Under the pieces are notes generated by a model. It was not told where the DNA came from, did not search any database, and saw only the letters and a list, made by a program, of their open reading frames with translations. From Neptunomonas marina (GTDB lineage: Bacteria; Pseudomonadota; Gammaproteobacteria; Pseudomonadales; Balneatricaceae), in NCBI RefSeq assembly GCF_004005935.1, contig NZ_SACQ01000002.1, positions 496,001 to 560,000 of the forward strand: DNA of 64,000 bases. Direction: 5' to 3'. Below are positions 15,788 through 24,767 of this stretch, in pieces. Position 1 is the first letter of the stretch; each line of letters begins with the position of its first letter. A program made the translations under genes and the position numbers.

Positions 15788-16591
15788 TTAGCGCTCTTCA
15801 ATAGCGCCATATAGCCGCTGTGTAATCACCTGAGCATGTTGCCGCAGCTGATCACACAACGCGTGGTAATACGTTTCATTCATTTGCTTTCGCGGTACGC
15901 TGCAGCTCAGAGCGGCCACTGGCGCACCAGATGGATCCATAATCGGGCTGGCTATGCCTGTAAACTCAGGAGGCTCTGTACCTTCAACACCGCCTGTCAC
16001 ACCTAAGCGCCGACACATCGCAACCGCTTGGTCGATATCAAACCGCTCGATACCGTACGAGCGCTGCAACGTGGCCGCATTGCGTGCCAGTATCTGGTCG
16101 TACTCGGTACGACTTAGATGACTCAAGATGGCGATCGATGCTTGCCCTAAGCCATGGCGAATCCGATCACCCAAATCACTGACATAGCTGCGCGTCGGTT
16201 GGCTACCATCTTGAATATCCAAACACAGCACATTGAAGCCATCGGGCACGAACAGAAAAAAGCTGTTATCAAACTGGTCAGCTAAGCTGCGCAACGGGCC
16301 GCGCGCCGCACGCTTAATACATTGGGTTTGCCCCGCAGCACTGCCCCACACAATCAACTGATGCCCAAGGAGGTAAGGCCCCCGATCACGAATCTGGCGC
16401 AGTAAGCCCAACCGCTTCAGCGCCTGCGCTAACCGATATACCGTGGCAATAGAGAAACCACTTGCGGCCTCCAGCTGCGCCGCAGTCATCCCCTGATGTC
16501 CGGCACGGGTGACTAGCTCCACCAGCAACATGCTGCGATCCAGTGTTTGGATGCCGCTATCTGGCATCACGGCAGGATCCGCTCGGTTCAT
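15788..16591 (-). CDS. IclR-family transcriptional regulator
   Basis: This is a 267-aa regulator with an N-terminal winged helix (TAAQLEAASGFSIATVYRLAQALKRLGLLR, residues about 34-65) and a C-terminal IclR effector domain (ISILSHLS-like, PIMDPSGAPVAALSCSVP). It is the first gene of the operon with the oxidoreductase and RidA, and it diverges from the ureohydrolase/TRAP genes. A perfect 17-bp palindrome lies 54 bases upstream of its start, and it likely controls both directions. AGGAG precedes its ATG. Confidence 0.88.
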   Translation of the reverse strand: MNRADPAVMPDSGIQTLDRSMLLVELVTRAGHQGMTAAQLEAASGFSIATVYRLAQALKRLGLLRQIRDRGPYLLGHQLIVWGSAAGQTQCIKRAARGPLRSLADQFDNSFFLFVPDGFNVLCLDIQDGSQPTRSYVSDLGDRIRHGLGQASIAILSHLSRTEYDQILARNAATLQRSYGIERFDIDQAVAMCRRLGVTGGVEGTEPPEFTGIASPIMDPSGAPVAALSCSVPRKQMNETYYHALCDQLRQHAQVITQRLYGAIEER

Positions 16592-16644
16592 CTTCTCGTG
16601 CTCCTTTTATTGCGCTCACTATAAATGGCGCTCGCCGCAAAGGC

Positions 16645-16661
16645 TTATCGCTATGCGATAA
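16645..16661. promoter_or_regulatory. Probable IclR operator
   Basis: TTATCGC-TAT-GCGATAA is a perfect 17-bp palindrome in the divergent promoter region between the IclR regulator gene and the ureohydrolase gene. A pair of GGTTTAA/CGTTTAA direct repeats lies further right (about 16733-16752). Binding by the adjacent IclR protein is inferred. Confidence 0.55.
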
Positions 16662-16794
16662 AACCCAAAAAAAACACATTTTTTATACATATATAAATTG
16701 ATTTTTCATATAAAAATTTATTGGTAATAAAAGCGGTTTAAAGCGCCGTTTAAGTATGTTTATATGTCTAGAAAATTAAAAGAGAGATTTCTAT

Positions 16795-17814
16795 ATGAAG
16801 CGAGTTCTGCCTCCTGCACCTTGGCAGGGACGGAATGACCAAGATCAGCCCGAACATGCCAAGCGCTGGCATCATCAGGTTGAGATTCAAACCGACGCCC
16901 ACATGCCTATTGATGTGACCCACGGCCTGATCGGCTTCTGCTGTGATGCAGGAGTGCGCCGCAATCATGGTCGTCCTGGTGCCGCCGAAGGTCCGGCTGC
17001 ATTTAGACGCCAGCTTGCCAACCTTGCGTGCCACGACACAGCGGTACGCCTAGGTGATTTTGGTGATGTTATCGCGGAAGGGGATGAACTTGAGGCGGCG
17101 CAGGCAACACTGGCAAACAGCGTTGCACAGGTGTTGAGTCACACAGATATCTCGCGCTTGTTGGTGGTCGGTGGCGGCCATGAAACCGCTTGGGGCAGCT
17201 TCTGCGGACTCTATCAAGCACTGGGCCCTGATGTGCGTATTGGCATCATCAACTTAGATGCCCACTTTGATCTACGTAAACCCGAAGCACAGGGGCCATC
17301 CTCCGGTACGCCGTTTTATCAGATTCGCGAGCTCGTCGGCGCCGATAACTTCTTCTATACCTGTTTGGGCGTCGCCCAAGAGTCCAACACCGCAACGCTA
17401 TTCCAGCGTGCGACGGAGTGGGGCGTGCACTATCGAGCTGATCACGAGATGACAGCCGCACACCTACCAGCAATTTGTGACGAGATAGATGCCTTTACGC
17501 AATCTGTCGATGCGCTGTATTTGACGATCGATCTGGATGTATTACCGCACTACCAAGCGCCGGGCGTTAGCGCGCCGGCCTCCCGCGGGGTTAGCCTTGC
17601 TGTTATTGAGGCGGTTATCGCTCAGATTAAGCAAAGTGCTCAACACTGCCGCCTAGGGCTGCCCTTGGTGGAGCTAACTGAATTAAATCCCTCCTGCGAC
17701 TTGCAAGGGGTAACAGCACGCACCGCTGCGATATTGGCGAACGCGCTGCTTAGTGACTCGGCATCAGCCGGAAAACCCGTGCGTGATCTCACGCCTCTAA
17801 TCGAAAGGAAGTAA
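16795..17814 (+). CDS. Ureohydrolase-family enzyme, HutG (formimidoylglutamase)-like
   Basis: This is a 339-aa member of the arginase/agmatinase/formimidoylglutamase superfamily, which hydrolyses guanidino or formimino C-N bonds with a dinuclear metal site. The metal ligands are visible: GGGHE at 126-130, NLDAHFD at 153-159 and DLDVL at 246-250. The APGVSAPAS block (about 256-264) is closest to HutG enzymes. No other histidine-degradation gene is present nearby, so the substrate may differ from formimidoylglutamate. The N-terminus (about 45 residues) is longer than the catalytic core. It heads the operon with the TAXI transporter. Confidence 0.82.
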   Translation: MKRVLPPAPWQGRNDQDQPEHAKRWHHQVEIQTDAHMPIDVTHGLIGFCCDAGVRRNHGRPGAAEGPAAFRRQLANLACHDTAVRLGDFGDVIAEGDELEAAQATLANSVAQVLSHTDISRLLVVGGGHETAWGSFCGLYQALGPDVRIGIINLDAHFDLRKPEAQGPSSGTPFYQIRELVGADNFFYTCLGVAQESNTATLFQRATEWGVHYRADHEMTAAHLPAICDEIDAFTQSVDALYLTIDLDVLPHYQAPGVSAPASRGVSLAVIEAVIAQIKQSAQHCRLGLPLVELTELNPSCDLQGVTARTAAILANALLSDSASAGKPVRDLTPLIERK

Positions 17815-17817
17815 ACA

Positions 17818-18786
17818 ATGAAAACAAAGCTAAAGACACTTCTGATCTCCGCTGCGTTATCCACAGGGCTAGCAGCGGGTGTCGCTCAGGCTCAGGAACG
17901 TGTGTTTTTCGGTATCGCAACGGGCGGCACCGGCGGTACTTATTATCCACTGGGAGGGATGCTGGCACAGGTCATCTCTAACAACAGTGAGCTGCAAGGT
18001 AAGAAGATTTCAGCAACGGCAGAAACAGGTAATGCTTCGGTCGCTAACGCAGGCCTACTAGGCCGTGGTTCTATCGAATCAGCGTTTGTTGCCGCTGATG
18101 TGCTTGATGCAGCTTACAACGGTAAAAACCAGTTCAAAGGTAAAGAGATCAAAAACCTGCGTGCGCTGGGCGCCCTATACCCAGAGACCGTACAACTGGT
18201 GGCACAGCCGGGCATCAACAACTTCGCTGACTTGAAGGGCCGTTCTATCAGCTCGGGCTCGCCGGGTTCTGGCCAATGGCAACTACTGGGCGACCTACTC
18301 AGCGCTTACGACATGAGCCGCGATGACATCAAAGAGGATTACTCTTCGTTCTCGCAATCTGCTGAAAAGATCAAGGATGGTAACTTGGATGCATCGCTGA
18401 TCACAGCAGGCTCACCGACCGCTTCCATTGTCGAGTTATCCAATGGCCACGATATCAGCATCGTGCCACTGACCGGCGCACCTGTGAAAAAGCTGTTAGA
18501 AAAACAACCCTATTATGCACAGACAACCCTGCCAGCTGGCACGTATAAGGGTGTGGATAAAGATGTGGAAACGATTGCTGTGCGCGCTATCTGGGCAACG
18601 CACACAGACCTACCAGAGGATATCGCTTACGCGGTGACCAAAGCGCTGTACGAAAACACCGATACATTGGCGAAAGTACACGTGAAGGGTAAAGAGATCA
18701 GCGTACAAACGGCGCTAGAGTCTGTATCAATTCCATTGCACCCAGGTGCTGAGCGTTACTACCGTGAAAAAGGCCTTATTAAGTAA
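17818..18786 (+). CDS. TAXI-family TRAP transporter solute-binding protein
   Basis: This is a 322-aa periplasmic receptor with a signal peptide (residues 1-25, ending AQA). TAXI (TRAP-associated extracytoplasmic immunogenic) features include GIATGGTGGTYYPLGG near residue 31, GNASVANAGLLGRG near 65 and the SSGSPGSG block near 141. It should deliver an organic acid or amino acid to the fused permease encoded two genes downstream. It follows the ureohydrolase gene by 3 bases, so uptake and degradation are co-expressed. The next gene overlaps its 3' end. Confidence 0.92.
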   Translation: MKTKLKTLLISAALSTGLAAGVAQAQERVFFGIATGGTGGTYYPLGGMLAQVISNNSELQGKKISATAETGNASVANAGLLGRGSIESAFVAADVLDAAYNGKNQFKGKEIKNLRALGALYPETVQLVAQPGINNFADLKGRSISSGSPGSGQWQLLGDLLSAYDMSRDDIKEDYSSFSQSAEKIKDGNLDASLITAGSPTASIVELSNGHDISIVPLTGAPVKKLLEKQPYYAQTTLPAGTYKGVDKDVETIAVRAIWATHTDLPEDIAYAVTKALYENTDTLAKVHVKGKEISVQTALESVSIPLHPGAERYYREKGLIK

Positions 18787-19264
18787 GGCTATCCCTTGGC
18801 TGGCAAGCTCGTTCGCGATGCTTGTCAGCCATCAGAGTGGGGCGGTTGCTCTGCAGATAGAGGACTATCGTGCAGCGCAATCACTCACCTGTGTTGCTCT
18901 GCCGACACCTGCTTTTTCGTTATCGTTTATCCATTCGGTTTCACTCACACCGGTGACCGATCGTTATCGTATCGAACAGGATTCCGCAGGGTATCGCATC
19001 GTGCAAACGGCAGAGCACTTTATCGCCCACGGACAAGGGCTGCCATCCATGCTAGGGGAGCCTGATGCCATCGCTTTCGAGCATAAAGAGGGTGAGTTCG
19101 TATTACACATGGAACGGCCAATACCCGATTTGCTCGTGCGTACCGATGCACGTTTTAAAAACCGGTTGCACACCGACAACACAACAATAAATCTAAATCA
19201 GTGGCCCGATAACGGTTTACGTATTCGTCCGATCAGCCACTGCAACACTGAGCAAAAGCTATGA
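18764..19264 (+). CDS. DUF1850 family protein
   Basis: This is a 166-167-aa probable exported protein with a hydrophobic N-terminus (LASSFAMLVSHQSGAVAL). The family motif FIHSVSLTPVTDRYRI near residue 46 is typical of DUF1850, a family that regularly sits between TAXI binding proteins and their fused permeases; the role is unknown. I chose the GTG at 18764, overlapping the TAXI gene by 23 bases. A GTG at 18746 is an alternative. Its stop overlaps the permease ATG (ATGA at 19261). Confidence 0.8.
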   Translation: MKKALLSKAIPWLASSFAMLVSHQSGAVALQIEDYRAAQSLTCVALPTPAFSLSFIHSVSLTPVTDRYRIEQDSAGYRIVQTAEHFIAHGQGLPSMLGEPDAIAFEHKEGEFVLHMERPIPDLLVRTDARFKNRLHTDNTTINLNQWPDNGLRIRPISHCNTEQKL

Positions 19265-21507
19265 ACACTGAGCGCACCCAGGGCGAGCAGCCCACGCATG
19301 GAACGACGCAGATGCATCAGGAAGATCTGGACAACCTGATCAAAGAGTATGACAACGAGAGTAACTTTCGCGACCTTCGCGGCGGCCTGAAACACTTTGT
19401 CACCTTGGTGTGTGTCTCTCTGAGTGTCTTCCACATCTACACCGCAGGCTTTGGTCTACTCAACGAAGTTTCTCACCGTACCGTCCACATGACGATGATC
19501 ATGGGGCTGCTATTCTTGGTTTTCCCGCGTAAAGCGGCAAAGCGCCCGAAAGTGGGCATCGCGTTAGGCCTGATGTATGGCCTCTTTTATCTATTGATCG
19601 CCCACCAGCTGGTCTCGGCATTGGGTAGCAACCTGTCTTGGGTGATCAATGCTGGCATCTATCTCTTTGCGGGGATGATGGCGCTATCGGCGTTGCCCTT
19701 GTCATTCTTGGGTGGCCGCGGCAATAAACCCGGCTGGTTGGACTGGCCGTTAGCGATACTCGGTGCGGGTTTCTCGGGTTATCTGGTCTACTTCTTTGAT
19801 GAGATCTTCATCATCAACGTGGGCTTCCCGCAAACGATGGACTACCTGATGGGTGGCGTCGCCATTTTGATGGTGATTGAGGGTGCCCGCCGCACGATGG
19901 GCGAGTCGCTGTCTATTATTGGCGTTTTGGCGTTGCTGTACGCCATGTTTGGCCCTCAGCTGCCGGGCGTTTTAGCGCACCGTGGCTACGATATCATCCG
20001 CCTTGTTGAGCATCTCTACTTAGGCACCGAGGGTATCTATGGCATCGCCATTGGTGTTGTCGCAACCTACGTGTTCCATTTTGTCCTCTTTGGTGTCTTG
20101 GCTCAGGCTTCTGGGCTTGGCCAGCTATTCATTGAGCTGGCAACGCTGCTGGCTGGCCGCTATGCCGGAGGCCCAGCCAAAGTTTCCGTGGTGTCATCTG
20201 GCTTTTTTGGCATGATCTCCGGTTCGCCGGTTGCCAATACGGTAACCACAGGCGCTTTTACGATCCCGATGATGCAGCGCTACGGTTTCAGCGGGCGTTT
20301 CGCAGCGGCAACAGAAGCTGCGGCGTCCTGTGGTGGACAGATCACACCGCCAATTATGGGTGCATCCGCCTTTGTCATGTCGGAAATGCTAGGAGTACCC
20401 TATAACGAGCTGATTCTTATCGCCATTATTCCCGCTGCATTCCACTACCTTGCGACGCTGTGCATGGTTCACTTTGAAGCGCGCCGCTTAGGCCTTGAGG
20501 GTATGCCCGCTGAAGATATCCCGCGTTTTCGTGATGTTATGGCACGCCATTGGCACCAAACCATTCCGCTCATCGTGATGGTTACGTTGCTCTTGATGCA
20601 GTTCACGCCATTCCTTGCAGCATTCTGGGGCATTATCCTTACGGTGTTGTGTTCCTACATCCCGCTGCTGCTCAAGCCAGTGGGTTTCACAAAACTTGAT
20701 AGCGAGAGCGTGCTGACACCTTCACGGCTGATTTTCAGCCTAGAGGAGGGCGCTAAGCAGTCGATTGCGATCACCGCAGCCTGCGCTTGCGTCGGCTTCC
20801 TGTTGGGTGTGACGACACTGACCGGTCTTGGCTTTAAGTTCTCCGGCGCGATTGTTGGCTTAGCCACAGATTTCGGCACCTGGTTGACGATGATCGTCCC
20901 CTTTGGCTTGCTCGATCAAGCCTCCACTACACTGTTTGTCGCACTGATCTTGGTATCACTGGCCTGTATCCTAATGGGCGCGGGTATCCCAACAACACCG
21001 ACATACATTATCTTGGCATCGATCGTTGCTCCGGCACTGGATGAGTTTGGCATTGCGCTACTAGCCTGCCACTTCTTTATCTTCTACTACGGTGTATTAG
21101 CTGATGTGACACCACCTGTGGCGCTGGCGGCATACGCAGGCGCGGGCATCTCGGGGTCTGACCCCATGCGCACCGGCACAACCGCGTTCCGCCTATCGAT
21201 GGGTAAAGCGCTGGTACCATTTATGTTTATCTATGCGCCAAGCTTGTTGTTCCTCGATTTTGATGCACAAGAGTTTGCCTTGGCCATGATCAGCGGTATC
21301 CTCTGCATCCTGGCACTGTCTGCTGCGTATATCGGATTCTTCTGCGCACCGTTGCAAAAGGCCGAGAAAGCTCTGCTGACTATTGCCGGATTGGCACTGG
21401 TTGGATCTCTACCTTGGCTGGTACTGCTTGCCGGTTCGGTGGTTGTGGCGATACTGCTGCGTAACTACCGCCAGAGCCGCGTGCAACCCTACGTTGCCGC
21501 CAACTAA
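19261..21507 (+). CDS. TRAP transporter fused permease subunit (TAXI type)
   Basis: This is a 748-aa inner-membrane protein with about 18-20 hydrophobic segments, in which the small (DctQ-like) and large (DctM-like) TRAP subunits are joined. Conserved blocks include SSGFFGMISGSPVANTVTTG near residue 317, GGQITPPIMGASAFVMSEML near 361 and MGAGIPTTPTYII near 574. Such systems import organic acids or amino acids using the Na+ or H+ gradient with the TAXI receptor. It is coupled to the DUF1850 gene by a 4-base overlap and followed by a terminator. Confidence 0.93.
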   Translation: MNTERTQGEQPTHGTTQMHQEDLDNLIKEYDNESNFRDLRGGLKHFVTLVCVSLSVFHIYTAGFGLLNEVSHRTVHMTMIMGLLFLVFPRKAAKRPKVGIALGLMYGLFYLLIAHQLVSALGSNLSWVINAGIYLFAGMMALSALPLSFLGGRGNKPGWLDWPLAILGAGFSGYLVYFFDEIFIINVGFPQTMDYLMGGVAILMVIEGARRTMGESLSIIGVLALLYAMFGPQLPGVLAHRGYDIIRLVEHLYLGTEGIYGIAIGVVATYVFHFVLFGVLAQASGLGQLFIELATLLAGRYAGGPAKVSVVSSGFFGMISGSPVANTVTTGAFTIPMMQRYGFSGRFAAATEAAASCGGQITPPIMGASAFVMSEMLGVPYNELILIAIIPAAFHYLATLCMVHFEARRLGLEGMPAEDIPRFRDVMARHWHQTIPLIVMVTLLLMQFTPFLAAFWGIILTVLCSYIPLLLKPVGFTKLDSESVLTPSRLIFSLEEGAKQSIAITAACACVGFLLGVTTLTGLGFKFSGAIVGLATDFGTWLTMIVPFGLLDQASTTLFVALILVSLACILMGAGIPTTPTYIILASIVAPALDEFGIALLACHFFIFYYGVLADVTPPVALAAYAGAGISGSDPMRTGTTAFRLSMGKALVPFMFIYAPSLLFLDFDAQEFALAMISGILCILALSAAYIGFFCAPLQKAEKALLTIAGLALVGSLPWLVLLAGSVVVAILLRNYRQSRVQPYVAAN

Positions 21508-21526
21508 CGCACAGGACGCTGGCGAA

Positions 21527-21552
21527 AAAAGAGCACCTCAAGGTGCTCTTTT
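21527..21552 (+). terminator. Intrinsic terminator of the TRAP operon
   Basis: GAGCACC (21531-21537) pairs with GGTGCTC (21542-21548) around TCAA, flanked by A-rich and T-rich runs (AAAAAA before, TTTT after). Confidence 0.85.
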
Positions 21553-21577
21553 GCGAACCGTATACAGGTAAGGATTG

Positions 21578-22351
21578 ATGGCTGAAAACAAAAACAACTA
21601 CATAGTACCGGCGCTCGAAAAGGGGCTTCAGATCCTTGAGATGTTTGATAGCCAACGCCGTAACCTCTCACAAGCGGAGATGGCCGCCGCTTTAGGCGTT
21701 AGCTCGAACTCGCTGTACCGCATCGTACAAACGCTGACCTCCATGGGCTACCTAAAAAAAACGGGGACCAACACCTATTCATTGGGTTCGCAGGTTGTCA
21801 GCCGCGGTTTTAGCTATCTAGCCAGCCGCGAAATTGTTGAAGTGGCTGCTCCTTTTATCACCCAACTTCGGGACAGCACCTCCTTATCCAGCCACCTTGC
21901 CATTCGCGAGGGCAACGAGACCCTTTATGTGTTTCGCGCATTGGCGTTACAGCGGGTTTCTGTAAACGTTCCTGTTGGCACGCGCTTTCCTTGCCATATC
22001 ACTGCCATGGGGCGTGCACTGTTGATCGGTTTATCACCAGATGAGCTTGAGCAGCTCTATCAAGGGCAACGCTTAGATGGCTACCCAGAGCCAGCACCAC
22101 AGACGTTACCTGATCTACTGGCGATGTGTGAAAAAGAGCGTGCACAAGGCTGGAGCATGCACTATTCAGACTACTCAACGGCGATTGCCGTACCGGTGCG
22201 GAACTTCACAGGTGAGGTGGTAGCGGCCATCAATATCTCTGGCCCAGATGTGGTGATGCATAAAGACGGTGTCCAAGAGCGCTTGGTGACGGCGCTAAAA
22301 AAGAGCGCCAGCCAGATTATGCACGAGCTGGGTGGCACAACCCGCCGCTAA
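21578..22351 (+). CDS. IclR-family transcriptional regulator
   Basis: This is a 257-aa regulator. The winged helix lies at about residues 25-60 (SQAEMAAALGVSSNSLYRIVQTLTSMGYL) and the effector domain covers the remainder (HLAIREGNETLYVFRAL, GRALLIGLSPDEL, STAIAVPVRNFTGEVVAAINISGP). I chose the ATG at 21578, with GGTAAGGA just before it; a TTG directly upstream is in frame. It follows the TRAP operon terminator and may be the second regulator of that module. Confidence 0.88.
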   Translation: MAENKNNYIVPALEKGLQILEMFDSQRRNLSQAEMAAALGVSSNSLYRIVQTLTSMGYLKKTGTNTYSLGSQVVSRGFSYLASREIVEVAAPFITQLRDSTSLSSHLAIREGNETLYVFRALALQRVSVNVPVGTRFPCHITAMGRALLIGLSPDELEQLYQGQRLDGYPEPAPQTLPDLLAMCEKERAQGWSMHYSDYSTAIAVPVRNFTGEVVAAINISGPDVVMHKDGVQERLVTALKKSASQIMHELGGTTRR

Positions 22352-22515
22352 ACCTACCTATTAGCATGTTTTGGTGAGTGCCGTGCTTGTTATATACAAA
22401 GCAGGCACAGGCTAAGAGAAGCTCTACCTTCACCGCACGATTATTTGCTTTCACTAGGCCAGAGCGGTTAATTTTGGCTCATAGCTGATACAAGCCGAAG
22501 CACAGGAGCATGCGC

Positions 22516-23097
22516 GTGACAAACAAAGAGACGCACTGGAGCAACCATCCCGGAGACGAAGGGCCAGTCACTGTTAGTGTTTCACGCAAGGTGAAGCCAG
22601 GCTCGGAAGCCGCGTATGAGCAGTGTGTATCTGACCTTGTGAGCGCCGCAGCTGATTTTAAGGGCCACCAAGGCGCCACTATTCTGCGGCCAAGCTCAGC
22701 CACCAATGATGAGTACGTCATTATCTATCGGTTCGATAACTACACCAACTGCCAAGGATGGGAGCAGTCGGAGGTCCGTGCTCAGTTGTTGAAGAATCTG
22801 GAAGGTTTAGTTGAGGGCGAAGCATCAACCCAGCAGGGCACCGGCTTAGAGTTTTGGTTTACATTACCAGAGCTACCAGCTCATAAACCGCCTAGCCCGC
22901 ATAAAATGGCTATCGTGCTTATCGGTATCGTTTACGCTTTGGTGCTAGGCCTAAACCTTCTGCTAAAACCTTTACTTGGGCCACTCCCCAGCGCAATCAC
23001 CATATTGATCGTTGTCGTCCTGCAGGTTTTGCTGATGACATACGTCATTATGCCGAGAGTCACCGTCCTACTGAAGCACTGGCTCTTCGACGACTAG
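22516..23097 (+). CDS. Membrane-anchored ABM (antibiotic biosynthesis monooxygenase-like) protein
   Basis: This is a roughly 193-aa protein. Residues about 15-105 form an ABM-like ferredoxin fold (VTVSVSRKVKPGSEAAYEQ, then GHQGATILRPS and YVIIYRFDN), a domain found in small monooxygenases and many proteins of unknown function. Two membrane helices follow (about 130-150 and 158-182). The domain-plus-two-helices layout is common in proteobacteria, with no assigned role. The GTG at 22516 is preferred because AGGAG is 7 bases upstream; the ATG at 22510 would leave only one base. Confidence 0.82.
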   Translation: MTNKETHWSNHPGDEGPVTVSVSRKVKPGSEAAYEQCVSDLVSAAADFKGHQGATILRPSSATNDEYVIIYRFDNYTNCQGWEQSEVRAQLLKNLEGLVEGEASTQQGTGLEFWFTLPELPAHKPPSPHKMAIVLIGIVYALVLGLNLLLKPLLGPLPSAITILIVVVLQVLLMTYVIMPRVTVLLKHWLFDD

Positions 23098-23103
23098 ATA
23101 GCA

Positions 23104-24003
23104 CTAGTAATCTGCCAAAAGCGACTTCAACCACGCTAGAAAGACTTGGTTCTCACGCCGGTCTGCTTTTTCACGCGGGCACGCATAATAGCGCGCCATA
23201 CCCGTGTCCATTGCCGTTTCTGGAAAGAGCTTAACCAAACGCCCAGCGCGAACGTCAGGCTCAGCCAATAAACTGCGGCTAAGGACAATACCCGCACCAT
23301 CCATCGCTGCTTGTAAGGCGTGATCTGCTTGGTTAAAACGCACACCACTGTGGGTATCGACGCCAGTGATCCCTTGCTGCTGGGCATAGCTTTCCCAGCT
23401 TGGTGCTGAGGGGTCAAAGAAGATGGAATCGTCATGAATAAGCGGGTGATTAAATATGTCCGCAGGCTGACGTAAGCCACCTTGAGCCGCTAGCCAGCCC
23501 GGATGGCAGAGAGGCACAACAAACTCATCCACCAGCTTTTCCGCAAACAGGTGGGTATCATCAAAGCGCCCAAACCTGACTGCAGCATCAACGGGCTCCA
23601 CTCTAAAGTTAGTAATGTGCAGGCTCGCCAAAATACTCGCATTCACATCAGGGTAGAGCGCCGAGAACTCGTGTAACCGCGGAGCAAGCCATTTGATAGC
23701 AAAGGCAGGGCCGGTACTAACAACAAAATTAGGAGAGGAGACCTGCTCTAATAAGCCAATGCCTTTTTCGATCTGCTCAAAGCCTAAGCTTAACAGCGGC
23801 AGAGCTTGCCGCGCTTCTTTAGTCAAAACAACCTGCCGATTATGGCGCTCGAAGAGCGTCATACCCAGATGCTCCTCCAGCAGTTTTATCTGATAGCTGA
23901 TAGCCGCGGGCGTCACAAATAGCTCCTCAGCGGCTTTCTTAAAGCTCAAGTGCCGAGAAGCCACTTCAAAGGCACGAATAGCATTGAGTGGAGGGAGTCG
24001 CAT
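23104..24003 (-). CDS. LysR-family regulator, GcvA-like
   Basis: This is a 299-aa LysR-type regulator. The N-terminal HTH reads MRLPPLNAIRAFEVASRHLS and continues through SFKKAAEELFVTPAAISYQIKLLEE, the pattern of the GcvA/AmpR branch. The C-terminal effector-binding domain ends at ARYYACP and KSLLADY. It diverges from the DUF1127 gene at 24113. The true regulon is unknown; GcvA-like proteins control many amino-acid and other pathways. Confidence 0.9.
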   Translation of the reverse strand: MRLPPLNAIRAFEVASRHLSFKKAAEELFVTPAAISYQIKLLEEHLGMTLFERHNRQVVLTKEARQALPLLSLGFEQIEKGIGLLEQVSSPNFVVSTGPAFAIKWLAPRLHEFSALYPDVNASILASLHITNFRVEPVDAAVRFGRFDDTHLFAEKLVDEFVVPLCHPGWLAAQGGLRQPADIFNHPLIHDDSIFFDPSAPSWESYAQQQGITGVDTHSGVRFNQADHALQAAMDGAGIVLSRSLLAEPDVRAGRLVKLFPETAMDTGMARYYACPREKADRRENQVFLAWLKSLLADY

Positions 24004-24112
24004 ATCTTCTCAATAAAAATATTTTAATTGATAGGTCAATATAACTCGTTTGTCGCCAAACCTAAACCACCGCAATATAAGCCTGCAAATCAGTAAGCCA
24101 GAGGGTGTTAGG

Positions 24113-24301
24113 ATGCAACCTAGAAAAGAAAATTTAACGAGCGAAGATATCGATTTCTATCTACAACGTGGCAGACTGGAGCGCGCAAAGGTTGCAACTA
24201 GGATGCTAAAAGCGCTGAAAAATGCCGCTTTTCGCATACTACGTTACATAAAGAGAGGTGTGACTAGATCGTGCCAAAACCAGAACAGAGAGCAAGTGTA
24301 A
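24113..24301 (+). CDS. Small basic protein, DUF1127-like
   Basis: This is a 62-aa protein. An acidic N-terminus (KENLTSEDIDFYLQRGRLERAK) is followed by a basic amphipathic stretch (MLKALKNAAFRILRYIKR). The pattern of a short N-terminal helix and an Arg-rich YIKR region resembles DUF1127 proteins, often linked to phosphate or stress responses and to RNA binding. The start is ATG at 24113 with GAGGG 7 bases upstream; an earlier ATG at 24050 is in frame. The gene diverges from the LysR regulator. Confidence 0.6.
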   Translation: MQPRKENLTSEDIDFYLQRGRLERAKVATRMLKALKNAAFRILRYIKRGVTRSCQNQNREQV

Positions 24302-24767
24302 GCTAGCCCCCACCGGATAATAATCTCTTGTAGCTACACACAGAGAAAGCTTTATGCTGAGCACTCAATAAAGAAAATCTAATCGGTTGGAACTTACGGT
24401 TTATAGCAGATGATGCACAGCGGTCGAGCAAGAACACAGCCGCCTATTTCAGAGGATAGGTGAGTACTCACAAACCCACTCACCTTGCGCCATTTCAGGA
24501 TGAATGAGAAGCCGCTTACCACGCAATTTCACATGAATCACTATCACCTTTTAAGCTGAAAGGTGTCTATCAAGTCGGTGGCGGTTCACATAAGCCCTTT
24601 CAAGCTAACTTCCGATTTATAGGAAACCCAACCCTGTTTTTTAGTAACAATTGAACTTAAAAAACTTTAAAACATCATAAGAGAGTCGATACACACAATG
24701 TGTAATACTTTGTGTAATTTGATGTATAATTTTTTAGGTGTCCCGCAAAGTCTTGAGAGGAATACTC
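24302..24767. other. Intergenic region before the three-gene cassette
   Basis: About 465 bases contain no convincing gene. It holds inverted repeats (GTGAGTACTCAC palindrome at 24460-24471; CACCTTT/AAAGGTG at 24546-24565) and, next to the cassette, three phased 8-base repeats overlapping a -10 element (separate entry). The right half is noticeably A+T-rich. Confidence 0.6.
24699..24730 (+). promoter_or_regulatory. Three 12-bp-phased repeats covering the cassette promoter
   Basis: The octamer TGTGTAAT occurs at 24699 and 24711, and TGTATAAT at 24723; each starts exactly 12 bases after the last. The third copy contains a perfect TATAAT (24725-24730), so a protein bound to the repeats would cover the -10 element. 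The HTH protein encoded at 25538 is a candidate autorepressor. This lies 38 bases upstream of the first gene. Confidence 0.6.

Noticed and set aside
17857-17865. DnaA-box 9-mer in the TAXI gene
   Set aside because: It lies within the signal-peptide codons and is likely coincidental, though it counts in the density estimate.
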